A DNA stretch of 32,004 bases, taken from NCBI GenBank assembly GCA_021789895.1, contig JAJYIU010000033.1:1-32004 (forward strand), given 5' to 3'. A model generated the notes under the pieces. It did not search any database. It had not been told where the DNA came from and was given only the letters and a program-made list of their open reading frames with translations. The translations under genes were made by a program, and so were the position numbers. This DNA is from Acidobacteriota bacterium. GTDB lineage: Bacteria; Acidobacteriota; Terriglobia; Terriglobales; SCQP01. Positions 1 through 7,341 of this stretch are shown here, in pieces; position 1 is the first letter of the stretch; every line of letters begins with the position of its first letter.

Positions 1-115
1 CCTTCGCCTTGGCGTTACTGAATCGCGGAGGGTCGGGACCTGACAGGAAACCCCGACCTTCCCACTCGACCTCGGCATATCTAACTCCCATCGGTGGACT
101 CGTGGGCCGCCGCTA
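1..115 (+). repeat. Dispersed repeat, copy A (right half, cut by window edge)
   Basis: Positions 1-115 align without gaps to 19136-19250, with about seven mismatches. This is the right half of a roughly 232-bp repeat that is complete at 19019-19250. It contains a hairpin with arms GGTCGGG (31-37) and CCCGACC (52-58). Similarity stops after CGCTA at 115. The left half lies beyond the window edge. No coding sequence is supported in 1-239. Confidence 0.9.
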
Positions 116-227
116 TCTGTCCGCGCGCCCGGCTGGCGCCCGCTCGGAAAATAATTGCATCCTGCTTCAAGGTAGTTGAAAGGCGCGCCGCGCCCGGCGC
201 GGCTGGAGAGGCCGGCGGGCGGGCTGT

Positions 228-233
228 TATAAT
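228..233 (+). promoter_or_regulatory. -10 box of the psd operon, leaderless-type placement
   Basis: A perfect TATAAT lies six bases before the GTG start of psd at 240. Transcription would begin at or next to the start codon. No Shine-Dalgarno sequence precedes the GTG. I see no convincing -35 hexamer in the expected interval near 205-210. Confidence 0.55.
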
Positions 234-239
234 GCGCCA

Positions 240-881
240 GTGATTGCCGATGGATTTTACTACGCCCTGGCGGCGATCCTGGCCGGCGCCGGCCTGGTCT
301 GGCTCTGGGGCTGGCCGGGCTGGATTCCGGCGGCGCTGCTGGCCGGCTTTTTCCTTTACTTCTTTCGCGATCCGGAGCGGCGCATCCCCGAGGATCCGGA
401 GGCGGTGGTCAGCCCCGCCGATGGCCGGGTCAGCCTGGTGGAAACCACCCCGGCGGGCACGCGCATCAGCATATTTCTTTCCATCTTCGACGTCCATGTC
501 AACCGCGCGCCCATTGCCGGGCGGGTCAGCGGCGTGGACTACCGGCGGGGAAAGTTTCTCAACGCGCTGAATCCGCGCTGCTCCGCCGAAAACGAACAGA
601 ACCGAGTGCGCCTGGAAGGCGAGCAGGGCATGGTGGATTTCGCCCAGATTGCCGGAGTGCTGGCCCGGCGCATCGTTTTCTGGCCGCACCCCGGCGACCG
701 GCTGCAGCGGGGAGAGCGCGTGGGGTTGATTAAATTCGGCTCGCGGGTGGATTTGTGGCTGCCGGCGCGAGCGGAACCGCTGGTCACGCGGGGAAAGCGG
801 GTGCGCGGCGGCAGCACGATTTTGGCGCGGCTGCCGCCGGCGCCCGCTGAACCGGCGCACAATCATTCGCAGGAGGCCTGA
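240..881 (+). CDS. psd: Phosphatidylserine decarboxylase, short archaeal type
   Basis: Decarboxylates phosphatidylserine to phosphatidylethanolamine at the inner membrane. The 213-residue protein fits the short Psd class. It starts with a hydrophobic segment (about residues 7-41), followed by FRDPER, SPADG (58-62), FDVHVNR (83-89) and KFGS (165-168). The C-terminal GGST (190-193) is the self-cleavage site where Ser192 becomes the pyruvoyl group, so the product should split into a large beta and a small alpha chain. The start is GTG at 240, directly behind a TATAAT. The stop lies 4 nt before pssA, whose product makes its substrate, so the two genes act in consecutive steps of one pathway. Identification is firm; the leaderless start is inferred. 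Confidence 0.95.
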   Translation: MIADGFYYALAAILAGAGLVWLWGWPGWIPAALLAGFFLYFFRDPERRIPEDPEAVVSPADGRVSLVETTPAGTRISIFLSIFDVHVNRAPIAGRVSGVDYRRGKFLNALNPRCSAENEQNRVRLEGEQGMVDFAQIAGVLARRIVFWPHPGDRLQRGERVGLIKFGSRVDLWLPARAEPLVTRGKRVRGGSTILARLPPAPAEPAHNHSQEA

Positions 882-885
882 TCGC

Positions 886-1770
886 ATGCTGGGAATGCCC
901 GCCGGGCTGCAGACGCCGCGCCGCCGGCGCCCGTTTCGACGTGGCGCGGCGCTGCTGCCTTCGCTGTTCACCGTTGCCAACCTGGGCATGGGCTGGTACT
1001 CGATCCAGCAGGCCTGCCTGGCGTTGCAGTTGCGCGATCCCACTCTCGGCCGCCAGGCCGGCCACCTCGACGCCGCGGCCAAGGCCATCGGCTGGGCGAT
1101 GCTGCTCGATTTCGTAGACGGGTTCATGGCGCGCTGGACGCATACCTCCAGCGCCTTCGGACGGGAGTTCGATTCGCTCGCCGACGTCATCAGCTTCGGC
1201 GTCGCCCCGGCGTTGCTGGCGTATATCTGGGGCCTGCGCTTTTTAAGCTTGCCGCCGGCGCAGATGCAGCCGCTCGACCATGCCGGCCAGATCGTTTGTT
1301 TCCTCTTCGTCATCGCCTGCGCCGCCCGGCTGGCGCGCTTCAATATCGCCGGCCTCGAAGCCAAGCCCTCCAATCCCGGCCGCGCCGACCGCAAATATTT
1401 CGTCGGCATGCCCACCCCGGCGGCGGCGGGCCTGGCCGCCGCGGTGGTGCATTTCTTCGCTTCGCGCAACTTCCGCTACGGCGAGCCCAACACCAGCGGC
1501 GTGGCGGCGATCGCCTGGCTGGCGCTGCTGCTGCTGCTCTCGTTTTTCATGGTCAGCACCTGGCGGTTTCTCAGCTTTAAAGAGCTGGCGCTGCGCCGGC
1601 GGCGAACCTGGGCCACCGTCGTGCAGTATGCTCTGCTGGTCGGCGTAATCTTCTTTTTCTCCGAGGTGGTGTTGCTCGCGGTCGCGATTACCTACACCGG
1701 CGCGGCGGTCTTCTGGCGGCTGTCGCATTACTGGCATCGCGGACGCCGCCCGGTTATGAGGGCGTCCTGA
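886..1770 (+). CDS. pssA: CDP-diacylglycerol-serine O-phosphatidyltransferase
   Basis: Transfers serine onto CDP-diacylglycerol to make phosphatidylserine, the substrate of the adjacent Psd. The 294-residue protein carries the complete CDP-alcohol phosphatidyltransferase motif D75xxDG79xxAR83(x8)G92xxxD96xxxD100, whose aspartates bind metal and catalyse the transfer. Several hydrophobic segments follow, around residues 101-122, 132-150, 170-190, 205-225 and 240-275, as expected for this integral membrane family. The N-terminus is Arg-rich (residues 12-19), consistent with the cytoplasmic face. Start ATG at 886 is preceded by AGGAGG inside the end of psd. Its TGA overlaps the ATG of the next gene by one base (TGATG), implying translational coupling. 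Confidence 0.96.
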   Translation: MLGMPAGLQTPRRRRPFRRGAALLPSLFTVANLGMGWYSIQQACLALQLRDPTLGRQAGHLDAAAKAIGWAMLLDFVDGFMARWTHTSSAFGREFDSLADVISFGVAPALLAYIWGLRFLSLPPAQMQPLDHAGQIVCFLFVIACAARLARFNIAGLEAKPSNPGRADRKYFVGMPTPAAAGLAAAVVHFFASRNFRYGEPNTSGVAAIAWLALLLLLSFFMVSTWRFLSFKELALRRRRTWATVVQYALLVGVIFFFSEVVLLAVAITYTGAAVFWRLSHYWHRGRRPVMRAS

Positions 1771-2762
1771 TGGCGGCCGAGCGGCGGGAACTGGCGATTG
1801 TCGGCGCCGGCGGGTTGCTGGGGCGCGAACTGGAGCAGGTGCTGCGGCGGCAGCGCATCGCGGCGGGCGTGCGCCTGCTCGACGAGGCTTCGCCGGAGCC
1901 GGAATCGCCGCTGGCGGATACCGCCCCGGTCACGGAGCCGGTCAGCGAGGCCGCGTTGGCGGCCGCGGCGGGCGTGTTCTTTGCCGGCTCGGCGGCGCAG
2001 ACTCGCCGCTGGAGCGCGGCGGCCCGCCGCGCCGGCCAGGTCTTCGACCTCAGCGGCGAGTTGCTGGATGAGCCCGGCGCGCAATGCCTCACCCCGGAAC
2101 AATGGCAGAGCCGTCCGCTGGCGGCTGCGGGCGGGCGGCTGTGGGTGGTGCCGCATCCGGTGGCCGCGCTGCTGGCATTCCTGCTGGAACGCATCGCCGC
2201 ACTGGCGCCGGTGGATGCCGGCGCCGCGATGGTCTTGCAGCCGGCCAGCGAGTTCGGACAGGCGGGCATGGAAGAGCTGCAAACTCAGACGCGCAATCTG
2301 TTGAATTTTCAGCCGCTGCCGACCGAAGTCTTCGGCGCCCAGAGCGCCTTCAACCTGCATGCCGGGCTGCCGCCGTCCCTGCGCCCCGGGCTGGCGGAAA
2401 CGGCGGCGCTGATCGGGCGCCACCTGCAGCGGCTTTGCGCCCACGAGCCGGAAAATGCTTTCCGTTTGCCGGGCATCCAGGTGCTGCAGGCGCCGTGGTT
2501 CTACGGGCACGGCTTGAGCCTGTACGTTGAAACCCGCAGCCCGCTCGATAGCGCCGCGCTGAGCCGGGCCTTGCAGTCGCAAGCTTCGCCGCCCGACATG
2601 CTGGCGGCGGGCAACGCCGAGCAGGCGCTGATCGGCCCGGTGCGGAGGGATGCGCTGCAGCCCCGCGGCTGTTGGGTCTTTTGCGCCCTCGACCGCCTGC
2701 GGCTCGCCGCGCTGGCGGCGGCGCGCCTGGCGGAACTGGCCTTGGCCGAGCGGGTGCAATGA
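1770..2762 (+). CDS. Asd-family paralogue lacking the catalytic cysteine
   Basis: This 330-residue protein has the layout of aspartate-semialdehyde dehydrogenase. There is an N-terminal NADP-type loop GAGGLLG (12-18), a VFDLSGELL block (91-99), a block like the Asd EEL..QTRNLLN segment (about 168-179), AFNLHAGL (193-200) and FYGHG with the conserved active-site His247. The region that should read PNC with the nucleophilic cysteine instead reads PHPVA (128-132), and the active-site arginine seven residues before the histidine is Gln240. Normal dehydrogenase chemistry is therefore unlikely. It resembles the USG-1 type of non-catalytic Asd homologues. It overlaps pssA by 1 nt and lptE by 4 nt, so it is co-translated with envelope genes. 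Its function is unknown. Confidence 0.75.
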   Translation: MAAERRELAIVGAGGLLGRELEQVLRRQRIAAGVRLLDEASPEPESPLADTAPVTEPVSEAALAAAAGVFFAGSAAQTRRWSAAARRAGQVFDLSGELLDEPGAQCLTPEQWQSRPLAAAGGRLWVVPHPVAALLAFLLERIAALAPVDAGAAMVLQPASEFGQAGMEELQTQTRNLLNFQPLPTEVFGAQSAFNLHAGLPPSLRPGLAETAALIGRHLQRLCAHEPENAFRLPGIQVLQAPWFYGHGLSLYVETRSPLDSAALSRALQSQASPPDMLAAGNAEQALIGPVRRDALQPRGCWVFCALDRLRLAALAAARLAELALAERVQ

Positions 2763-3364
2763 ACGCGAAACCCATGGCTGGATGGCGATGCGGGCGGGCG
2801 GCGGGCGATAGGCCGCGGGCGGATCTTCAACCCCGCGTCTGGCGCGCGGCGGGCCGGCTCGGGCTGGCGTTGCTGTGCTTCCCCGCCCTGGCGGGCTGCG
2901 GCTATCGCCTGACGACCGCAGCGCCGGCGCTGCCGCGGCACATCCGTGTCATCGCCGTGCCGCCCTTCGTCAATAACACCCGCATTCCGCGGCTGTCGCA
3001 AATGATGACCGCCGCGGTGGTGCGCGAGCTGATTGCGCGCACCCATGCCGCCGTCAGCGCGCAAATTTCCGGCAGTGACGCTGTGCTGCGCGCGTCATTG
3101 CTTCGCACCCAAACCACGCCGGTCACCTTTGATCCCACGACCGGGCGGGCGACGACCATCCAGGTGCAGTTGGAACTGTCGGCATCCTTCACCGACGAGC
3201 GCACCGGCAAGCCGCTGTTCAACGACCGCAATATCGTTTTCCACGACCAGTATCAGGTCGGCGAACCGACGGCTTCCTTCATCGAAGAAGATCAATTGGC
3301 CTTCCGCCGCATGAGCACGCAGGTGGCGCGCGACCTGGTAGCCCGGATTTTAAACCGGTTCTGA
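2759..3364 (+). CDS. lptE: LPS-assembly lipoprotein LptE family
   Basis: Predicted outer-membrane lipoprotein that plugs the LptD barrel during lipopolysaccharide export. The 201-residue product has a long basic N-terminus, a hydrophobic segment and a lipobox LAGC with Cys47, followed by GYR, the typical LptE start of the mature protein. The body (IAVPPFVNNT, later ...TDERTGKPLFN..., then LARRI-like end LVARILNRF) fits the LptE/DUF799-like fold. The start is ATG at 2759, overlapping the previous stop as ATGA; an in-frame extension to 2672 exists but is less likely. It is the last gene of the psd cluster. The gene on the other side is convergent, with 55 bp between. Confidence 0.85.
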   Translation: MNAKPMAGWRCGRAAGDRPRADLQPRVWRAAGRLGLALLCFPALAGCGYRLTTAAPALPRHIRVIAVPPFVNNTRIPRLSQMMTAAVVRELIARTHAAVSAQISGSDAVLRASLLRTQTTPVTFDPTTGRATTIQVQLELSASFTDERTGKPLFNDRNIVFHDQYQVGEPTASFIEEDQLAFRRMSTQVARDLVARILNRF

Positions 3365-3419
3365 GCGCGCCGCGCGGCGGCCACCCCCGCCGTGTCGCCG
3401 GGCCGGCGGGCATGCCGCC

Positions 3420-4778
3420 TCAAGCGGGCATTTTCTTTAACTGGATGGTGCCGTCGGTGGTGGAGAGCGAAATCGCGGGCCCGCCCTTGCCGGCGCGGCC
3501 CTGCACCTGGCCCGAGCTCTTGCCGGCGCGGATCAGCCCGGCGCCGCCGGGCGCCATCAGCGGAAAATCGCTATGTACCCTGCCGTTGCCGGCGCTGGCG
3601 GTGAGATCGAACCCGGCGCCGGGCGGCAGCGCCAGCGTAATGTCGCCCTCGCGGGTGGATGCCTGTATCGCGCCATCCAGCCGCGCGGCCGTGAGCTGCA
3701 GCGAACCATCGCGGTCTTCCACCCGCAATCCCTGGCGAAAGTCGTTCAAAGTGACATCCTGATCGCGGGTCACGATGTGTATGCCCGCGCCCTGTTCAAT
3801 GGTGAGGTGGCCGATGCTCCAGGTTAGCTTGCCGGGAAGCTGGGCCAGGCCGATATGGGCCCGCCCGGAAATGAAATCGGCGGCTTGGCGGAGATGGCTC
3901 AACTCGACGAAGCCGGTATAATCACCGGAAATGTGCACCGGGCCGGCGATGGCGTTCAACCGCACGTCGCCGCCGTCGCCCTGAACCTGCACTCCGCCCT
4001 GGACATTGCTCAGGCTGATATCGCCGCCGCTGTGCTGAATGTTGATGCTATGGCTGAGCCCGCTGCCTTGGACGCTGCCCTCGCCGGTGTGAAAAGCCAG
4101 CCGCGCCTTCCAGCCTTGAAAATTCAAATTGCCCGAGCGCAGCTCGATCTCCACCGGGGTCGCCGGCGGCAGCGTCAGGCGTAGATTCGACACCGTGCGG
4201 CCGCCGGAATTTTGCCCCGTCGGCCAGACGATCAATTCGCCGCCGCGCCGCTCGACGCTAAGCGGATGGTTGCGGAAGCGGGATCGAGCGCGCGCCTCGT
4301 CCGAAGCGTAAACCGTAGCCGAGTTCTCCGCCTGCAGGCGCAGGGCCGGGCCGGCCACGAGGGTAATGTTGGCGCGCTCGCCGCGCACGCTGACCCGCAT
4401 CCCGGGCGAAAGCTCCGCATCCGCCGTGGACTTGAAGGCATAGTGATTGCCCCAGTACCAGGCACGGTGGAAGCCAATCCAGTTGGCGAAGGAGGAGTTG
4501 CGATACTGGTAGGCGACGCTGAACATGCCGCCGGCGAAGACCAGGAAAATGATCAGCACGATCTCGCCGCCGCTGAGCCCGGAACGGGAAGCCGAGGCGG
4601 GAAGAAAAAACTCGATCAGCCGGATGGCGCCCCACAGGATCAGCAACACCGGCCAGTAATGGGCGACAAAATACCAAAAACCCTTCGGATGCGGAACCAG
4701 CAGCAGCACGCCGATCAGGATCAGCAGCAGCGCGCCAAACAGGGAGGGACGGGATTGGGCCATAGCTGTCGTGTCCAT
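3420..4778 (-). CDS. Membrane-anchored DUF4097 beta-repeat protein
   Basis: A 452-residue protein in two parts. The N-terminus has three hydrophobic segments (about 14-30, 37-60 and 72-90) resembling the LiaI/LiaF-type membrane domain (DUF5668-like). The rest, from about residue 120, consists of short repeated beta-strand units rich in G, D, N and I/L (for example HISGDYTGFVELSHL, TREGDITLALPPG). This is typical of DUF4097 parallel beta-helix-like domains, probably outside the cytoplasm. Such proteins often accompany envelope-stress systems, but no specific role can be given. An alternative start is Met6 at 4763. It is convergent with lptE. Confidence 0.8.
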   Translation of the reverse strand: MDTTAMAQSRPSLFGALLLILIGVLLLVPHPKGFWYFVAHYWPVLLILWGAIRLIEFFLPASASRSGLSGGEIVLIIFLVFAGGMFSVAYQYRNSSFANWIGFHRAWYWGNHYAFKSTADAELSPGMRVSVRGERANITLVAGPALRLQAENSATVYASDEARARSRFRNHPLSVERRGGELIVWPTGQNSGGRTVSNLRLTLPPATPVEIELRSGNLNFQGWKARLAFHTGEGSVQGSGLSHSINIQHSGGDISLSNVQGGVQVQGDGGDVRLNAIAGPVHISGDYTGFVELSHLRQAADFISGRAHIGLAQLPGKLTWSIGHLTIEQGAGIHIVTRDQDVTLNDFRQGLRVEDRDGSLQLTAARLDGAIQASTREGDITLALPPGAGFDLTASAGNGRVHSDFPLMAPGGAGLIRAGKSSGQVQGRAGKGGPAISLSTTDGTIQLKKMPA

Positions 4779-5116
4779 AAAGGATACGCAGGCGGGCCTG
4801 CCGCGGTTCCGTTCAGCGCGTGAATCCGCGGCTTGGGGAGCGGAGCGCGGCCGCCGCGGTTCCGTGGTCTAATACTGATTTTGGGAAGGCCGGCGGCAGG
4901 CGCTGGGCTGACCCGGCCGGAGCCTTGCCTGGCGGATGCTGGGCGAAGCGATAAGCGTCGCTGGGCTTCGTTGTTTTGTCATGCTTTAAGCAAAACCTGC
5001 GGTTTTGCTATTGGCTCGGCAATCCTCATGTACGTCCGCCTTGCCTGGCGCTGGTTTGAAGGCATGAAGAGCCCGCGGCTGCGCCATGCCGCGCCCGGGC
5101 GGATCAGGAAACAACC
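4779..5116. other. Intergenic region, 338 bp, with a repeat remnant
   Basis: This divergent spacer between the DUF4097 gene and the YceI gene holds no supported gene. It contains CCGCGGTTCCGT twice (near 4801 and 4856), a TAATACT stretch near 4869 that could be a -10 element, and repeat copy D (4938-5037). The YceI start codon is preceded by CAGGA. Confidence 0.6.
4938..5037 (+). repeat. Dispersed repeat, copy D (variant left half)
   Basis: The segment begins GCTGGGCGAAGCGATAAGCG like copies B and C and ends CTCGGCAATCCTCATGTACGTCC. Its centre differs: the GGTTCGTCG stretch is replaced by a segment carrying a perfect hairpin, GCAAAACC (4990-4997) and GGTTTTGC (5001-5008). The right half of the repeat (hairpin GGTCGGG/CCCGACC) is absent. 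A 13-bp direct repeat, GCCTTGCCTGGCG, flanks it at 4922-4934 and 5038-5050. Confidence 0.8.
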
Positions 5117-5647
5117 ATGGCGATTTGGGACTTTGAGCCGGGGCACAGCAGCGCCGAGTTTGCGGTGCGGCACATGATGGTGACCTGGGTGCGGGGATGG
5201 TACAAGAACCTGCGCGGCCAGCTCTATTGGGACCCGAAACAGCCGGGAGACGGCGCGATCGAAGTGGAAATTCCGGCCGGCGGGTTTACCACCGAGGAGC
5301 CGGAGCGCGACGCCCACCTGCGCAGCGTGGATTTTCTCGATGTCGAGCATTTTCCCGTTATCCGCTATCGCAGCCGGCAAATCGAATTAACCGGCAACCG
5401 CAAGTTGCACGTGCATGGCGAGTTGATGTTGCGCGGAATCACCCGGCCGGTCACGCTCGAGGTGGATGAGTGCCTGGGCCCGGTGGACACTCCGTTCAAC
5501 AACACCCGGCTTGGGTTTTTAGCCCACACCCGCATCAACCGCGAGGATTTCGGCGCAAGTTGGGATTCGCCTATGCCGGGCGGCGGCCGGGTGGTGGGCA
5601 AATACGTCTATATCACGCTCGATATCGAAGCCATCCGGCGCGACTGA
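5117..5647 (+). CDS. YceI-family lipid-binding protein
   Basis: A 176-residue YceI-type beta-barrel protein; characterised family members bind polyisoprenoid lipids in an elongated cavity. Family features are the opening WDFEPGHSSAEFAVRHM, the block LRSVDFLDVEHFPVIRYRS (about 76-94), LMLRGITRPVTLEV (103-116) and the C-terminal VGKYVYITLDIEAIR. There is no signal peptide, unlike many proteobacterial YceI proteins, so the protein is probably cytoplasmic. Length matches the family. Start ATG at 5117 follows CAGGA at suitable spacing. It is a single gene, convergent with the small membrane gene downstream. The ligand is unknown. Confidence 0.92.
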   Translation: MAIWDFEPGHSSAEFAVRHMMVTWVRGWYKNLRGQLYWDPKQPGDGAIEVEIPAGGFTTEEPERDAHLRSVDFLDVEHFPVIRYRSRQIELTGNRKLHVHGELMLRGITRPVTLEVDECLGPVDTPFNNTRLGFLAHTRINREDFGASWDSPMPGGGRVVGKYVYITLDIEAIRRD

Positions 5648-5693
5648 TTCCGCCCGCGCAGGCCCGAACGAACCCGATATTTTGGGCATGCCT

Positions 5694-5948
5694 TTACCGA
5701 TGGCGGAGGGGGTCGGCCGGGGTGAGGTGTTGTATGAGTTTCACCAGGCCGATAACGATCAGCAGCACCGGCCAGGTATGCTCGAATCTCCAGCGATGCC
5801 AGACCGTCTGCAGCGCCAGCAGCACGCCCAGGGCGATCAGCACAACCGGGCCCATGAGATGGCGGGAGCGGCAATGCGCGCAGTTGCAGGCGGCGGACTT
5901 CTCCGGCGGGGTTGGGGGCGGCGGAACGATGGGGGGTGGGTAGCTCAT
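5694..5948 (-). CDS. Small two-helix membrane protein
   Basis: An 84-residue protein. Its proline-rich N-terminus (residues 4-15) leads to a cysteine cluster CNCAHC (21-26), then two hydrophobic helices (about 33-47 and 57-72) with the pattern of the LiaI/LiaF-like transmembrane module, also seen at the N-terminus of the DUF4097 protein and the C-terminus of the zinc-finger protein just upstream. It is the last gene of the sigma-factor operon, 77 bp after the preceding gene. The cysteines might bind metal. Function is unknown. Confidence 0.65.
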   Translation of the reverse strand: MSYPPPIVPPPPTPPEKSAACNCAHCRSRHLMGPVVLIALGVLLALQTVWHRWRFEHTWPVLLIVIGLVKLIQHLTPADPLRHR

Positions 5949-6025
5949 GCGGCCTCCGCGCTATGCCGCCGCTAACGGCGATGGGAAACAATATGCATCA
6001 CGCATGTTTTCTTCCTCTACGCGGG

Positions 6026-6646
6026 TTAATGCGCGCGGCGGCGCAGCAGCATGACGCCAAAAAAGATCAACAGCGCCGGGCCGATGAAGCGCCAGATGTC
6101 GCCGAAAATTACGCCCAGGTTTTCGAGCAGCAGCAGGGTGCCGAGCACGATGAGAATGACCGCGCCCACCGGCAGCCGCCATTGGACGTGGCCCAGCCCG
6201 GGAAAATCCTCCACCGGCTGGCCGAGGCTGAGCATGCGCGCGGTGCGGTAAGAATCAATCACCATGTAGAAATAAAACGCGGCGGAGGCGATGCCGAAGA
6301 TCGGCCCGCCGGGCCCATGACTGAGCACGATCAGGGTGCCGAAAATCACCACCTGCAGCACCGCCTTGAAATACTGGCCGTTGTAGATGGCTCCCACGCC
6401 GGGGATAAAGCCCAGCGCCAGCGCCAGGCCGGGATTGGGAAAGCCCAGCGGCGGGACCGCGGCGTCCGGCGCGGCGCCGGTTCCCGGCGGCGGCATATAG
6501 GGCGGCGCCGGGCCGGCGGCGGCCGTGGCGCAGTCGGCACAATAGCTGAGCCCGTAAATCTCGCGGCGGTCTTCTTCGCAGAGTGCCCGGCCGCAGGTCC
6601 GGCAATAAACGATGGCGGCGCGGTCGGGATGGCGATAACAATTCAT
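6026..6646 (-). CDS. B-box-type zinc-finger membrane protein
   Basis: A 206-residue protein. Residues 1-40 hold a B-box-like zinc finger with Cys3, His6, Cys15, Cys18, Cys23, Cys36 and Cys39 in the order C-x2-H-x8-C-x2-C-x4-C-x12-C-x2-C. A Pro/Ala-rich linker follows, then hydrophobic helices: about 70-85, 93-125 and a C-terminal LiaI/LiaF-like pair (about 155-195) ending RRR. The start is ATG at 6646, overlapping the anti-sigma stop as ATGA; this junction decides the start over longer in-frame versions. Position suggests it works with the sigma/anti-sigma pair, perhaps as an additional membrane sensor. That role is inference. Confidence 0.75.
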   Translation of the reverse strand: MNCYRHPDRAAIVYCRTCGRALCEEDRREIYGLSYCADCATAAAGPAPPYMPPPGTGAAPDAAVPPLGFPNPGLALALGFIPGVGAIYNGQYFKAVLQVVIFGTLIVLSHGPGGPIFGIASAAFYFYMVIDSYRTARMLSLGQPVEDFPGLGHVQWRLPVGAVILIVLGTLLLLENLGVIFGDIWRFIGPALLIFFGVMLLRRRAH

Positions 6647-7341
6647 ACCCACCTGCCCAACGAACAAGTCTTCGGCCGTGACATCCAGGCCCAGCGCAGG
6701 TGCAGGCCGGCGCCGGGTCCCGGATGGCGCTGATGCGCCAGGGTGCGGGAACTGGGGTTCCAATTGTAGGGCGGCCGCGCGCTCTGGCCCGGCGTGTGGG
6801 CCGGCGCCGCCTGCGTCTGGCGGTGGATGGCATGCAACGCCGCCTGAATCTCATACACCACGCGGAGATCGTAATAAAAGCGCACGCCGCGGGCGTAGGT
6901 GCGGTGCAGCGTGCGGCTGACTATCTGCGGCCAGTGGGCCGGCGCCAGGTCGCCGGGGTGAAGCCGGCGCAGTCGTATGCCGGTGACGTTCAGCAGCAAG
7001 GTGAAGCCGAACCAGGCCACGGCGATGCCCATCGCCAGGCGCGGCTGCCAGAGGATGCGGCCCAGGCCCTGCAGCGTCGGTCCCCAGCCGGCGGCGTTGC
7101 GGCGCTCGCCGCTGGTGTGGGCCAGCACCTCGGTTTCGAATCCGCTGGGCAGCGCGGGCGCAGGCAGCGCCGCCAGCGCTTCCATCGTGCCGTGCAGCGC
7201 CTCCAGCAGCGGGCCGCAGGCGGCGCATTGGCGGGCGTGCAGGCGCATGGCTGCGGCGGTGGTTTCGTCCAGCCGGCCATCGAGAAATTCGCTGGCCAGA
7301 TCTTCAAACCGGGGGCAATCCATGGGGTCGAGCCAGGTCAT
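6643..7341 (-). CDS. Anti-sigma factor with zinc-binding HC2 domain
   Basis: A 232-residue predicted membrane anti-sigma factor. The N-terminal domain has the zinc anti-sigma motif H35-x3-C39-x2-C42 in a helical context, with Cys9 near the start. One transmembrane helix lies at about 102-121. The C-terminal 110 residues, basic and rich in Pro and His, lie on the other side of the membrane. Its ATG overlaps the stop of the sigma gene (ATGA at 7338-7341), the usual arrangement for ECF sigma/anti-sigma pairs. Met7 at 7323 is an alternative start. It should sequester the upstream sigma factor until an envelope signal releases it. Confidence 0.85.
   Translation of the reverse strand: MTWLDPMDCPRFEDLASEFLDGRLDETTAAAMRLHARQCAACGPLLEALHGTMEALAALPAPALPSGFETEVLAHTSGERRNAAGWGPTLQGLGRILWQPRLAMGIAVAWFGFTLLLNVTGIRLRRLHPGDLAPAHWPQIVSRTLHRTYARGVRFYYDLRVVYEIQAALHAIHRQTQAAPAHTPGQSARPPYNWNPSSRTLAHQRHPGPGAGLHLRWAWMSRPKTCSLGRWV

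Noticed and set aside
4922-5050. The 13-bp direct repeats as a proven target-site duplication of copy D
   Set aside because: The downstream repeat resembles part of the element itself in copies B and C, so the duplication may be intrinsic; copy B shows no comparable duplication.
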